From Acanthaster planci (taxonomy: Eukaryota > Echinodermata > Asteroidea > Valvatida > Acanthasteridae), in assembly GCF_001949145.1 (NCBI RefSeq), contig NW_019091357.1:223746-287745 (forward strand): a stretch of DNA of 64,000 nt, in the 5' to 3' direction. Both the position numbers and the translations under genes were made by a program. Position 1 is the first letter of the stretch, and each line of letters begins with the position of its first letter. The notes beneath the pieces were generated by a model. The model was not told the DNA's origin, did no database searches, and saw only the letters and a list, made by a program, of their open reading frames with translations. Below are positions 45,076-57,088 of this stretch, in pieces.

Positions 45076-45899
45076 TTTAATAAGAACCAAAGCTTTGACA
45101 CTGCACTGCAATACATACACTGTATATATGTACATGTACTGTACATGTATGCCTGTACACGTACATGGACACCGTGACTTTAAATACGAACGTACATGGC
45201 AACGCAATTTATGGAACTGCCCCTAATACAGTCAAGGTACAAAAACGCCAGCTGGCATATGTAATCCGAGGTCAGCGAGCATGCAGTACGCAGGTACCGC
45301 ATTCACATTAAATGCCTCTTTGGCGTTCCATATGCGTGTGCTGTGTGGGAAGGTCTCTGCGATAGGTTTTCCCAATGACAAAGCCCCTTTTTTAGTAAAA
45401 AAGGCATGAACGAAAATTGGACGACAAAAAAAGTAAAGAATGAACAAATTTTTCCAGATTTTGAAATGCATCACTCCAACTCCGCTTCCGCACAAAGAGT
45501 GTTTGTGTACGCAGCACTAGCTCGTATCGGACCAGCGAAACGTTTTTTGTGTTTGTGTGTGTCTAATTTAATGGGTTATGTTGTTCTTTTAATCAGTTTA
45601 ATTATTTTTCTTTTTCAATTTTAAAGTGCTCATGCTTGAGTCTTTCAGTTTGTAAGTTGATACCGTTTCTGTTTTTTGTTTCACAGCTTTTTAAAAATAT
45701 TTTTTTAATGTTTAATTGTAACATGTCTAATTTGCTTATTACTAATAATTAGGTATACTTTGGAGTGCACAATACAACGTTATACATGCAGTTGTTTATA
45801 AATTATACTATCTGCCTATTAATGTGGGTTTCGTCACGTTCAAAAAGCAAAAGAGACGAAAGCAGTAACCCAAGTGTAAGATAACGTATTGGTGCTCAC

Positions 45900-46409
45900 T
45901 TACTTCGTTTCTCCCAACGGTTGCCAACCCTTCGGTGCTAATTCAAAATCTTTAAACTCAAATCCTGGACTGACTGTGCAACCGAATAGCGTCCATTCTC
46001 CCAGACACTTGGCGCTTTGCCACTGATCGGCACGAATCAACAACTGAGGCTGCTGGTCTTGAAAAATATCCGGCCCAAAGGTGATCACCTTTTGGAGATT
46101 TCCGTCTGGAGACGCAAGGCGGACCTCGGCCGGATCTCCCGCGTAAAAATGCCACAACTCGTTTTTGCCGCGGATTCTATGCCACACGAGTCCATCGCCT
46201 TTGGTCATAACGTAGTAAATGGCCGTGCTATGAGACTGACCATCACTGTTCACATCATCACACCGATAGGTTTCCCTGTAAAATCCTCCTTCAGGATGAG
46301 GAGAGAGATTCAAATTCTCGATGATGTCTTGCATCGTAACATTGCTGTAGGTGGATCTAATCACGTGGTTTTCAGACGACATCTTAAGGCAAATTCGAGC
46401 GACGGACAC
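45900..46409 (-). CDS. Cupin superfamily protein, cupin_5 (DUF985)
   Basis: A single uninterrupted frame of 169 residues. It has the family order: helix TMQDIIENLNLSPHPEGGFY, GLVWHRIRGKNELWHFYAGD (cupin core with the WHR and ELWHFYAGDP signatures), ASPDGN, LLIRADQWQSA, LGEWTLFGCTVSPGFEFKDF and a Trp-containing end. Relatives are yeast YML079W and many bacterial proteins of similar length; the biochemical activity is not established. A second Met at 46382 (MSSENHV) is an alternative start. A TATATAA at 46462-46456 lies about 47 bases upstream of the first ATG and could be a TATA box. The lack of introns beside intron-rich neighbours fits either retroposition or old transfer from bacteria, both inference. 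The duplicate at 44030-45075 is broken. Confidence 0.9.
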   Translation of the reverse strand: MSVARICLKMSSENHVIRSTYSNVTMQDIIENLNLSPHPEGGFYRETYRCDDVNSDGQSHSTAIYYVMTKGDGLVWHRIRGKNELWHFYAGDPAEVRLASPDGNLQKVITFGPDIFQDQQPQLLIRADQWQSAKCLGEWTLFGCTVSPGFEFKDFELAPKGWQPLGETK

Positions 46410-46455
46410 AGTTAACTATGGCTTGTGAAACACCACAACCAGTGATGGGTTGGAA

Positions 46456-46462
46456 TTATATA
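46456..46462 (-). promoter_or_regulatory. Candidate TATA box of the DUF985 gene
   Basis: TATATAA on the minus strand, 47 bases upstream of the first ATG, so a start site around 46430 would give a very short leader. Position is right; there is no independent evidence. Confidence 0.35.
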
Positions 46463-46469
46463 GTTGACT

Positions 46470-49400
46470 GAACCAGGCCCTCTGACGTGGTCGCACAGAT
46501 GGTTATCAATAGGCCAAGCCGATTTTATTTATTAGTACAGAGGGAACCAACTTCAAGTTGCGACCATCAACTTGGCTGGTACCAGTGGTACAAGGGTCAT
46601 TCGGGTATGCCCCTAGCTAGTTCTATCTGTATCGTGCGTTAGTCGTCCAGCTGGACTTCCATCACACCCATATACCAATACATGTACAAAATGTACGTGT
46701 ACATGTACATGTACGTGCCTTTGTTGACCATGCGCGGACTCAGGTTGAACAAATCCGAAAGCGAAGGCCTTTTCGTTACCCTTTGGCCTTGTTCTGATGA
46801 CACCACACACTGGATATTTTCACTAATAATCATGCACGCATGCGCGCAAATAGCCTTGGAGGCAAGGGCCATTGGAAATATACAGGGGTGTGATTTTGAT
46901 CATTTTTCTCCCTGGTTTTCTCGCTTTGTTCACTGAGTTTTTTCTTCAGAAAATCTCATTAAGTCGTTTTTGTTATTAAAATTTCTAATCTAAGCTGGAT
47001 TTTAGTGCTCTGTAAAAAGACTTAACAATGGTGATTTTTCCATTGCGCAGGAGATTAAGTGGAAAAAATTCCATAATCAGTGAAAAGGTCTCTTCGTTGA
47101 CGTGTTTGCACGAGCGGGTCACGATATTCGTATGTGGCGTTGTTGTACGCAGCCCCAATCTTTTTTTTTCCAGTTGCGGTTCGTGTTGTGTTCTTTGGAG
47201 CGCACCATGCTTAGAGAGGGCATGAATTCGTTCCTCCATGGTCAGACCTCTTTTATGGGGCGAGGCCAACTTTGTCATCACATGCAGTCGCACAAGGCCA
47301 ACTAATTTGGTTGCCCGAGTGTCATGGAGGAAGGATAATNNNNNNNNNNNNNNNNNNNNNNNNNNNNNNNNNNNNNNNNNNNNNNNNNNNNNNNNNNNNN
47401 NNNNNNNNNNNNNNNNNNNNNNNNNNNNNNNNNNNNNNNNNNNNNNNNNNNNNNNNNNNNNNNNNNNNNNNNNNNNNNNNNNNNNNNNNNNNNNNNNNNN
47501 NNNNNNNNNNNNNNNNNNNNNNNNNNNNNNNNNNNNNNNNNNNNNNNNNNNNNNNNNNNNNNNNNNNNNNNNNNNNNNNNNNNNNNNNNNNNNNNNNNNN
47601 NNNNNNNNNNNNNNNNNNNNNNNNNNNNNNNNNNNNNNNNNNNNNNNNNNNNNNNNNNNNNNNNNNNNNNNNNNNNNNNNNNNNNNNNNNNNNNNNNNNN
47701 NNNNNNNNNNNNNNNNNNNNNNNNNNNNNNNNNNNNNNNNNNNNNNNNNNATTGGGCCCTGAACAGTGCTGATTTTACACTGTTTTCAATGGGGCTTGAA
47801 TTAGTGGACTGTACCCTTATACACAGGATAGGCAGCTCAGCAGTGGCCATCACTGGATATTCAATACAATGGCCTCCAACTTCAGTCCATTCACTAAAGT
47901 GCATTCATGCACGGTGCTAAAGCCAGTGACTTGGAAAATGCCATTGTACTGAATGGCGTAAGATGGCCGCGCAGTCGATCGCTTCAATTCGCACAAGAGA
48001 AACACACTGTGCGAGAGCAAGAAACCAGTGTCCGAGAACAGGCCCCCACTCCGCCAATGCATGTGTGTGTGTGACGTGTGCGCGCTGCGGGGGGGGGGAT
48101 TATCCTAGCAGCTCCGGAGCCGTTTCTCCCCCCCCCCACAACAGACTTTTGCCTTTTCTTTTTTTGTATAATGGTTTGAAAATAACAGTTTTTTGTCTTT
48201 CAATTTGGTACTCATGTCAAACTATGGAGAGTTTTCAGTCACATAATTTTTAGCGTTCTATAATACACAGATGTGCGCGATAAAGCGTGCGCCTTCGAAG
48301 TCTCTCAGCAAAGAACTAACTTTGCCGGTCAAGTAAAGTGGCCTTTAAATTAGTGCAGAAACGGCCTGTGTGTTCATAGTTCAGCGCGCATGGCCTATGG
48401 AGATTGTAACTTTCCCGACCAGTGGTAGCAATGCGTTTGCCTTATTTGTATTTTATGGAAAGGTCCATTCTAAACTGAACGCAGCGCTAGTGCGAGCGCG
48501 CGTGCACGAACCACTCAGGACCACCGGAGCTGCTAGGAAAATTGCGCCCTCTGTTTTTTGACCCACTCAAGGCCGGCGCCGTGGCCGCTGAGCGGTTTGA
48601 GGTGGAGCTGTTATTATTTATTGAAACAAAATCCGTAGACCTAGCTGCTACTCCTTCTAAGAACAATTTTAACACTTGTAAAACTGTGCAGTACTGTTAG
48701 CCTCATGATCCATGTTGTGTGTCCATGACTGCATGACTTTCAATGACTCTGTGGATTAATTCGAATCCCAGCAGTCACAAAAATGCTGACTATACTTTTT
48801 CGGAGTCGTCACGCACCGCAACTCAGTGGGTAGGGGCCTACTTTGGAATGATGGGGTCACTCCGGTCGGTGCTTTGGGTCATGGACTCCGAGTCAAGTTT
48901 TTAAAAATCTGCTGGCCACTTTGCGTCTTCTTTAAAACAGTCTGGCTTTCCCGTGCAGATCGAACCGACGGTGGGGGCTTTTACCTTAAAAATACCCAAT
49001 AAGATTTAGATGTATTAACAAAAAGTCAAAAGTGGAGCGGGAATTGAATGCCCTGGCTTTTCGTAATATGTGGCGTTTTTTCCCGGTCTTAGATCGCGAA
49101 CAAACCAGAACTTGAACGGTCCTTAACCGACAGACGACCTCACTTGATCTGAATTCAAGTCATGGCATCTGGTCTGAACTTCTATAACATTGGTGCGATT
49201 TTTTTCAGATTCTATCCAGAGAATTATTATTATTTTATTTGGCATAACGCAAAACAAACAATACATGTACGAAACAGAAAATGCAATACAGAACAATACA
49301 ATACACAAGACAAACGATTAACCAATGGCACATGCCGAGAGTAGAAAAAGTTGACTTAAAAACTGTGAGCTAAGGGCATCCAACTCCGCTGCCACTGGCA

Positions 49401-50400
49401 ATAAAATAATCGAGTAAGCTTGAATCAATCAATCTAGTCATGGAGGAAGGAATGCGTGGTGCAGTTCGTGCATGGGCGGAAATCTCTCCTCAGTCGATCG
49501 TGGGGGGGGGCATCCATTTACACTTTTTGTGCACACCGTGTTTATTATCTTATTCCACTTATAAAAACTCAAAAGGCAAAATCCTCCATCCATCAATTCC
49601 TTTAGTATTTTGTTGGGCTTGACATATGGAGGGGGCATTTGACATTGTGTCCCCATTGTTGCATGTCCCCATACATTGTTGTATTTTGATGCCTTTTAAA
49701 GTTCTTTTCTGGTTTGTTTTTTGTATTTTTATAACCTATTTGGGGATAGCTTTATATATATGACTGTTTTGTAGACTTGTTGGTTTTTAATATATGTAAA
49801 TTTTGTTTTTTATGTCTTGTCAGCCGGTGTGGGGAGCCCCTGGACAGAAATTTACTGTGTTCCTTTTGGGCAATCCGAGGCTTCGGGCATCGGCTGACAT
49901 TTTTCCATTTTCTGTTGATTTTTTTTTTTTTTCGTTTTATAACTTGTCCTTTCCCCCGAGAAATCAAATAAATAAATAAAGTACCACATCCATGGGGGAC
50001 GTGCCCCCTGTCCCCCCCCCCCCGGATTTCCGCCTACCAGTTCGTGCATGACTAGAGTTACATTGTAATAAGTAGATGGGGCACGGAAGATTCATTCAAT
50101 ACTTCCCTCGTGGCTGTCACATGCACAGTTGACGAAAGTCTGGTAGCCTGTATCCTGACACCTTTGACCGAGCAACTATTTCTGTAAATAAGATATCTGA
50201 CTATAGTAGTACACTGGATCGTGTCGTGCGCATGGATCAGTCGTGAAATGAAAAATGCCGGTGGAGGACGCGTTTGTTGTGGGCTTTGTCACAGCACAGC
50301 TCATCAGAGTATACATCAGAGCGGCAGCCGGTTGGCAGCATCTGTAACTTGAAAGGTTGATGGCCCAGGTGCATCGTACAACTTCGGTTGGTGGGGAGCT
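46470..50400. other. Intergenic stretch between the DUF985 and HAD genes
   Basis: No supported exon. Contains TACATG repeats (46678-46715), the assembly gap, a truncated copy of the 23578 element (47751-47816) and G/C homopolymer patches (48090-48140). At 49800-50030 a repeat ends in AGAAATCAAATAAATAAATAAAG, like the 3' tail of a LINE. Confidence 0.5.
47340..47750. other. Assembly gap (411 N)
   Basis: Undetermined bases. Its right edge, ATTGGGCCCTGAACAG, is sequence of a dispersed element, so a repeat probably caused the gap. Confidence 1.
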
Positions 50401-51088
50401 GTAGTTTTATTTTCTTTCTGCTCAAGTTCACAGCAAGTGTCTTGGACGACAGGTGAGTAGAGAAAGACAGAGTCTCTGGTAATCAGGCGTCACGGCCCCA
50501 GCTAGGTGCACAAGGGGCGCGGCGCGCGTAAATGCACGGCACCGGGGACCCGGCCGGGGCGGGAGGGTAGCCAACCGGACTTTCTTATCCGATTTGTTCC
50601 AGATCATGTAGATGAAGTTTTCTATTGAAATGAATTATACAGCGACTCTCACTGACACTGTTTATATTGGACCACTTACCTATTACATGTACAACTGTTT
50701 CACCACATTACTACTACCTATCATGAACTCGTTAAATTATGACGTGGAAAACCTAAGATCTTGTGCTTCACTAGCCTACTACATGCAGCCTAGGTCTAAA
50801 TGGTTAGGTCTACAACATAATAAAACCAAACGTTTGTCTGAAGAAGTGTCTCATTTCGGCCTATGTCATAGGCCCCATGTTGTCTCCTTCATCTTTTTAT
50901 GTTTTTCTCCCATAACTGCAGGTTTATCTATTAATGCCTGGCATTTGCTACTGCTAGTCATGCCAGGCAAGCCCTTTTAATTTGCCAGTCGTTTGATCAA
51001 CAGAAATGCATTTTTGGACACTTTTCAGATATTGGATTCATCTGCTTGACTTGTCCGTCACTTGCTTCATCTCACATCAATACAAGCA

Positions 51089-52293
51089 ATGTCTTCGTTA
51101 CCAACCTGCTTCTCTGAGTTTATCCCTGTGCTGTCAGCACATAGCCAAAAGTCGTTCAGTTGGAGGATGAACAAAGTTAAGAAGGTGGTCATCTTTGACA
51201 AAGATGGCACCCTTATAAACATTCATGTGCAGTGGGCACCCTGGATTAGGAAGGTTATAGCAAGGTATGTATACCCTTAGATGAAAAATTGGACTTTGGA
51301 TGTTGTCAGTTTATGTTAAATGCCCCCCAGCTTTCTTGTATTGGAGTTGAATTATTTCTTTCTGAATTTCTGGTTTGTCTGTCATGTCTGTACAGTATTG
51401 AGTCCAAGACAAATCTTGCCATCTCGGCTGAAGCCTTTGGTGCACTTTCTTTTGACGATGAAGCTGGAAAAATTCTACCTGGAGTCCTTGGTGAAGGGAC
51501 CGTCGAAATGATAAGAGACTGTCTGTCATCCATTCTGCAGAAAGTGGGCAGCATTCCTCAATGCCAGGCAGACCAAATAGTAGATGAGTGCTTAGAGGCC
51601 TGTAGCTCCCTGAAGTCAGGAGTTATTCAGCCCCTTGGTGATGTGAGAGGCATGTTCCGTAGACTCAAACGTAGAGGCTATCAGATAGCCATCAACACCT
51701 CAGACAGTCGTGCAGTTACTCTCAGAACTCTTCATATGCTGGGTGTGTCAAAGCTGGTTGATGCTGTGGTATGCGGTGATGATATTGGGATGATTGCTAA
51801 ACCACATCCAGTGTCGGCTTACAGTATCTGCGCTCAACTTGACGTTTGGCCCAAAAATGCCATTATGGTTGGGGATTCACCTTGTGATGTTCAACTGGGC
51901 ACAAATGCAAAACTTGGCTGTGCAATAGGTAGGAAATTTTCCACCTGCTTTGGCCATTTTTTAGAAGTGTTTGAACTAGTAACTAGACCTTGCAATTATG
52001 AGTGGAGAAAACCTTGTTTAATGCCAAGTTTAAAGACTATGCCTAATCAAGTGCAGTGTACAACACATGTATCCTTCTATTGCCAGTGCTCATCTTATTT
52101 TAACTCTCCGGACATCCTGAGTCCTAGTACAAGTCTCTAATGAAATGCCACAATTGAAACAAGAAATTCCCTTTTTTTCTCTCCAGGAGTCCTGACTGGC
52201 ATTGCTTCAAGACAAGCTTTGGAAACAGATGGGCAGGTGGTTGTAGAGAATGTCACGGAGGCTGTGGACATGATCTTGTCAAACAGGACTTAA
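51089..52293 (+). CDS. HAD-superfamily hydrolase, phosphoglycolate-phosphatase-like
   Basis: Three exons (51089-51264, 51396-51928, 52187-52293) encode 271 residues. All four HAD motifs are present: I, FDKDGTL with nucleophile D37 and D39; II, T160 in AINTSD; III, K194 in AKPHP; IV, GDSPCD with D219 and D223. A helical cap segment lies between motifs I and II (about 60-135). It should dephosphorylate a small phosphometabolite with Mg2+; the substrate cannot be told from sequence. The start at 51089 adds 26 residues before a second Met (51167) that sits just ahead of motif I. That leader has Ser, Phe, Lys and Arg and no acidic residue except E10, so it could be a mitochondrial presequence. A leader exon may end at 50451 (ACGACAG/GTGAGT) and join an acceptor at 51028 (ACACTTTTCAG). 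CpG-rich sequence at 50510-50570 is a plausible promoter zone. Convergent with VHL. Confidence 0.9.
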
Positions 52294-52877
52294 AAACTGG
52301 AGGTCTAGATCAATTGATAACCATGGCAACCAAATTGTGATCTTTATGTCTTAAACAGTGCAATAGAGGAGAACTACCTGTGTTTTATCCTATTACAGTG
52401 TGCATTTTTTAACAATAGAAGCTATTTTGTTCATACGTGTATTGGAGTTGACAGACGTTATGCATCGGAAGTTGTTTTATGTGTTATATTTTCAACTATT
52501 ACCGCAAGAAAGATTTTGGGCTTATCGTTTTGAGATGCCTCTGGTAAAAATCAGAGTAACTGAAATGGAAAGATTTTTTAAACTTTCATCTGTTCATTAT
52601 GAGCATTTGCTTTGGTTGAGCCTGTTTGGTTTATGAGTTCAAATCTTATGGCGTTACTCATATTCAGAACAATGATTGATCTCAACATTTCTGAGTTTAG
52701 CATAGACAGGCATGCAACTTCGACTTTGACAAAAAACAAAGAGGTTCAAATCTTCACCAGACTTTGTACAGTGTTTTCCAGTTTTCAATGGCATGAGCGT
52801 CAAGTGAAAAATGAGGAAATCAGCTGACCATAGGAAAAGTTGCATCTTGCATAGAGCACAGAGATAGTTCACACAAC

Positions 52878-53017
52878 TAAACTAGATAGGTTGCACCATG
52901 GACATATCTCTTTTTTGAGTATCTTTTTTTGAGTATGTGGGGTTCTGAAAAGAACTGGACCCCACATACTCAAAAAAGAGGTATATCCATGGTGCTACCG
53001 CAAACTTATCTAGTTTA
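52878..53017. repeat. Foldback MITE-like repeat, about 45-bp arms
   Basis: TAAACTAGATA, GCACCATGGACATATCTC and TTTTTTGAGTATGTGGGG on the left are matched on the right by the inverses of TAAACTAGATA, GCACCATGGATATACCTC and TTTTTTGAGTATGTGGGG. The left arm has an extra TCTTTTTTTGAGTA partial duplication. The centre is TTCTGAAAAGAACTGGA. Non-coding. Confidence 0.85.
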
Positions 53018-54723
53018 CTTGCTACCTTCACCATGAAAAGCTTCAAATCTCAGTTCACGCAACTCTAACTAGCTGAATCCAAGCAGAAGCTGTGAAACTT
53101 TTTTCATTGCTGAAATGTTACTCTAGATACATGTATGCAAATAAGCTGGTTTACAAAGGGTTACCGCCCACACCCCATATTAAATTACCCTATGTGTACA
53201 ATGCTTACGAGTCTAAAACGCACAAAGTATTGTAAGTAGGATGCAGTATTTTTTGTGAATGAAATGTTTAACTTTTTTAATGTTGAGCTCCATTTGCAAA
53301 ATGAAAAATATTTTTATGTTCGACTTACTGTATCAGTAAGCATTATGTAATTTATGTTGAATGCAGTATAAAGGTACACTGTATTACAAAAATTTGCCGT
53401 CTGTTCTTGTTGATGCCTGTTTGTCAGTGTAAAGACTCCAACAGCTTTGTTTTCCTTGGCGACTGACGTACACATTGGAAGCAAGATGGGATGAAGAGAC
53501 CCCCCTTTTGTGTTGGTCAGGGTTATACCAGAATCCTGTACGTTTTCCATGGCCCCGAAAAACCCAATAAGGCCAAAATGCTTGAAGTTTTATTTAGTCA
53601 GCTTCAAAACAGATGCCCTATTTCTTTGGTACCCCAAACTTTAAGATTAATTCACGTACATGTACATATTTACACTGATATTTCACAACGTAAATTTGGT
53701 TTGCAAACATCACGGCACTCCCAAGTTTCACAGCCAAACACAAAGCTATTGTATTAAACTAACCTTGGTGGCAAACTGAAAGGCTAGACTGCCCTACATG
53801 AACACAGTTGGCTATGAACTTGGTTAATGCATGTCCACGTATCCCTCCTTCCTTGAGCAGCGATGCATGAAACAGGCATGCCTAAGCAGAGCTACATGGC
53901 ACTTTGAATACATGCAAATGTACACGTATGTAAATTTTCAGATATAGTTGACCTAGCAGCCACTGCCGCAGAATTTAGTTCATTGAGTCAAAACGCTTGC
54001 TACACAATGAATACAAATGTGTACCCAAAACAACACATTTTATTTTCACTACCTTGCCTTATTCTTACTTTCAAATTAAGAAAGATTTTGGACCTCACAT
54101 GGCAAAAATTTAACTGAAATATGTTGTCAATGTCAAACTAATTTTTCTAACCTACACAAAGGCAAGTGGTAGTCTCATTTTATTTCATCTTTAAGCTTAA
54201 ACATCTAGCATACCATCACTGTCAGAGTTACAAACACTGGAAATGACAAAACATGTAACAGGAAGAACAGTGACCATGAAATCAGATTTCCTGTGCTTCA
54301 TGGCCTGATAATTATTTTAGTGGCAATGACAGCAGACGTGTCAATCCTTTTCCCGAGATTTATCACCCACAACTTTTGAACTGTCATTTTCTAAACCATG
54401 GTAAATGAAACAATATAAATTTCATTTCTGAGACTGAATGTCATGTTACTATGACAACAGCAGAGTACTTCCATTTTGAAGAAAGAAAAACTTAGATCAA
54501 CCCTGAAAATGAACAGCCAATACAAATTTTGTTTAGCACACTTGTTTTTAACCCTTTGCTGCAACATAAGAGAAAGGTAAGAAGCATGACAGGAAGCATA
54601 CCATTCTATAAGACTTTGTTAACAAATGCAGGGTATTACTGCAACTCATTCAGTCAGCAATTCAAGACTCATCTCAGCCAACTTCATAATTTAAAGGGGA
54701 AGGTATCTGCATTAATAATACAC

Positions 54724-54896
54724 AGGGGTGTGAGTGTCTGCATAAAATTAAAGCTGAAAACAGCTAGCGACAAGCTGAAATGTAAGAAGTTCCCAAACGT
54801 TTGTACACAGGAGGTTGACAAATAAAGCTGAAATCAGGGTCAACATCTCAACAAAAAGAGCTGAAGTCAGCTAAAAAGCTGAATTCTCACACCCCT
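54724..54896. mobile_element. hAT-like MITE with terminal repeats and 8-bp target duplication
   Basis: Ends AGGGGTGTGAG and CTCACACCCCT are perfect 11-base inverted repeats. Flanks TAATACAC (54716-54723) and AAATACAC (54897-54904) match at 7 of 8 positions, the duplication length expected of hAT transposons. The interior is rich in AAAGCTGAAA words and encodes nothing. It is a young enough insertion to read the target site. Confidence 0.85.
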
Positions 54897-55516
54897 AAAT
54901 ACACTTAGAACCCAGTAAATATTTATTACAACAGCAACGTTAAATACTTACTTGCAAAAGTCAAAAGTATCCATGCTAAACTTTTACAGCAACCTCACAT
55001 TTTCAACATCCTGGACATGCCAATGAAGGAATATTGGCTAATTCCACGGGTCCTATACAGCAGCCTAGTTCAAGTTCACCCCACCGTCCGCCTCCTCAGA
55101 CTTGGCGTGCATACAAAACATATGGAAGATTAGCTTGTCGACATGTCTGCCAGAGGTGAGTCAAGGTGTGCTTGACCATTCCTGTTGCCAGCTTCAGGCA
55201 TTAAGGAGGACCACAGTATCAGTTAAGGGGGCCAGCTTCCTGCCAGAAGGGCCACCCCCCTGAATGATGGGTCCAGCTTAATGTTCTACCCATCAGCCAT
55301 GCCTGTGTGCCAAACTGTGTTTACATGTCTTGGGATATAAAGCGGTCAAGTCATGTAGTGCCTCAGCCCTCAGCTATTACATGTAAACTAAAATCAACAG
55401 CATGAGGTTTACCTCCATACAGTAAGTGTTGCTTGCTAGACACAGTACCAGATGACATTGTCTTCTGAGTTAGTATTCTGTGACTTTGACTCATATGGCA
55501 AGTCTTGCTGGCTACA

Positions 55517-56197
55517 TCACCAGATGACGGTGTCTACTGGGTTGGCAAGCTGTGACTTCAACTCTGCAGGGATCTCCAACTTGTCAAAGTCCGATTTGTC
55601 CCGAATCAAATTCCTCAACACTTGAAGGGATCTCTCCAATAACGTATATACTAGTTTCAGAAAAACAAAAGACTAAAGAAATCATCTGGTAATGATTAAC
55701 AACAAAATTATTTAAATGTCATGAAAAAAAGTCTGCCACAAAATAGATATTTGATCAATGCAGTTTTTGAAAGAAGTATCTGAAATTCAATGATTTGATG
55801 AAATATCAGTGGTGATGTTGAGAAGTCTACCCACTCAAATTAACATAAATAACACAATAAAAAATCTCTCACCTGGTAACTGTATGTTGACTTGAGTAGC
55901 ATGTGGCCTTTCCTCACCAGCTGGAGTAGGAAAAAATACCTCCTTACTTTGTCCGTCTGTTCCAGCAACAAAGACAAGCTTGTCACCACTACAGTGATCT
56001 CGGAATATCCATGGATGTCCCTCGTAGGTGTTCATATCCATCTTATAACCCTGTTTTAGTCCGTTCTTAGTGTAGTTCACGCGCTCTCCTTCCCAATTGA
56101 GCCATAGTATGTCCACCACGCGTGGACTGCGGTTTCTAAAGCTTGCGTAAGCTTTAGCTCTATGGCCTGGGGCAGACTTTAGCTGTTGTCCACACAT
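55517..56197 (-). CDS. VHL: VHL, von Hippel-Lindau tumour suppressor orthologue
   Basis: Two exons, 56197-55873 and 55650-55517, give 152 residues (human 213; the acidic N-terminal region is absent). VHL is the substrate receptor of the Elongin B/C-CUL2 ubiquitin ligase that binds hydroxylated HIF-alpha. Beta domain: FRNRSPRVVDILWLNWEGE. Hydroxyproline-pocket equivalents are W32 (human W88), Y42 (Y98), T57 (S111), H61 (H115) and W63 (W117). R13 fits R69, while human N67 is matched by Gly. Alpha domain: TLLERSLQVL is the Elongin C-binding BC box, with Ser116 in place of human C162; Ser is allowed in the BC-box consensus. The single intron corresponds to the human exon 2/3 junction (before V155), and the human first intron is missing. 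An in-frame TAG lies 36 bases upstream of the ATG, although ATTTTTAG there could also be an acceptor. Divergent to AHI1. Confidence 0.95.
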
Positions 56198-57088
56198 GGC
56201 AAAATTAAATGGTGTTTCACTGTTTGTCTAAAAATGATGAAACAGAGTAAAAAAATGAGAAATGGCTTCATATACACGTAGGTAAGAGTTCAAAATATGG
56301 ACATCATTAATTTCTCCCTGCAGTAGTTTATAAGCCATCAGAAGGTCATAACACTGGAAGCATAACATGTCCTAGAAAGTCAAATTTAGCAGGGAAAATC
56401 GTGAACCATTTACTTAGAAACACAATTTTTCAGGCCAGTCCCACAGGTTTCTGCAAAAGACCTCAAGTGATGTCTGTCTATGGAACTCTTTATTTCCAGT
56501 ACTTTTTGATCATCTTGGAACAAGTTCCATTAGGTCCCTGCCTGTACAACACTACTTGCCTACTCCTCGTGGAAGCACAACAGATGTTGAACCCCACAGT
56601 TCTGGGGGAAAGAGTTCTCTAGTAGTAGTCTGGGTAACGTCAGTCATAGAACACCACTTGACATCCTGCTACACACTACCTGTGGCTAGTCTAATATTAA
56701 TAATGCTGACCATGGAGCTACTTAGAACTGAAGGTCCCCTACTTCATGTGTGTGACTTGCGGCCCGCCTTTTGGTATGTTTAATGCAGCCCATGCCCAGT
56801 TTACTCAAATCAAGGCAAATTTAGAAGAGTTCCATATACAGACACCAGTAACTAGGCCTAGACCCTACAGTCACCTATTCTGTATTAGCTGTCAGACAGG
56901 AAAAACATTTCCAGAAAAGTTCAATTTAGGAAGGAAAAAAAAATCTTTTACGTTTACTTTTTAGTAAACAGAATTGTTCAGACCAGTCTCATAGTGTTAA
57001 TGCACACACTGTGTCAAGTGGCGTCCATAACTCTTTCTGACATATCCGGTAGGTTACATAATTTATATTTTCTGCCAACAGTGTTTAG

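Larger units (their letters stand above)
52294..55516. other. Convergent intergenic region between HAD and VHL genes
   Basis: No exon seen. Holds the inverted repeat at 52878-53017 and the hAT-like element at 54724-54896. A minus-strand AATAAA at 54927-54922 could serve VHL. Confidence 0.5.

Noticed and set aside
44980-45207. Functional two-exon DUF985 paralogue using the GTGGGT site as a donor
   Set aside because: Joining to the acceptor before 44325 creates an immediate TAA, and about 25 conserved residues would be missing.
51306-51554. Minus-strand frames inside the HAD gene
   Set aside because: Antisense shadows of exon 2; the plus strand carries all four HAD motifs.
51289-52140. Single long 283-codon exon for the HAD gene
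   Set aside because: It reads through the introns on both sides; acceptor at 51395 and donor at 51929 give family-like sequence and correct phases.
54529-54825. 98-codon plus-strand frame
   Set aside because: Half of it lies in the hAT-like element at 54724; no homology-like motif or splice context.
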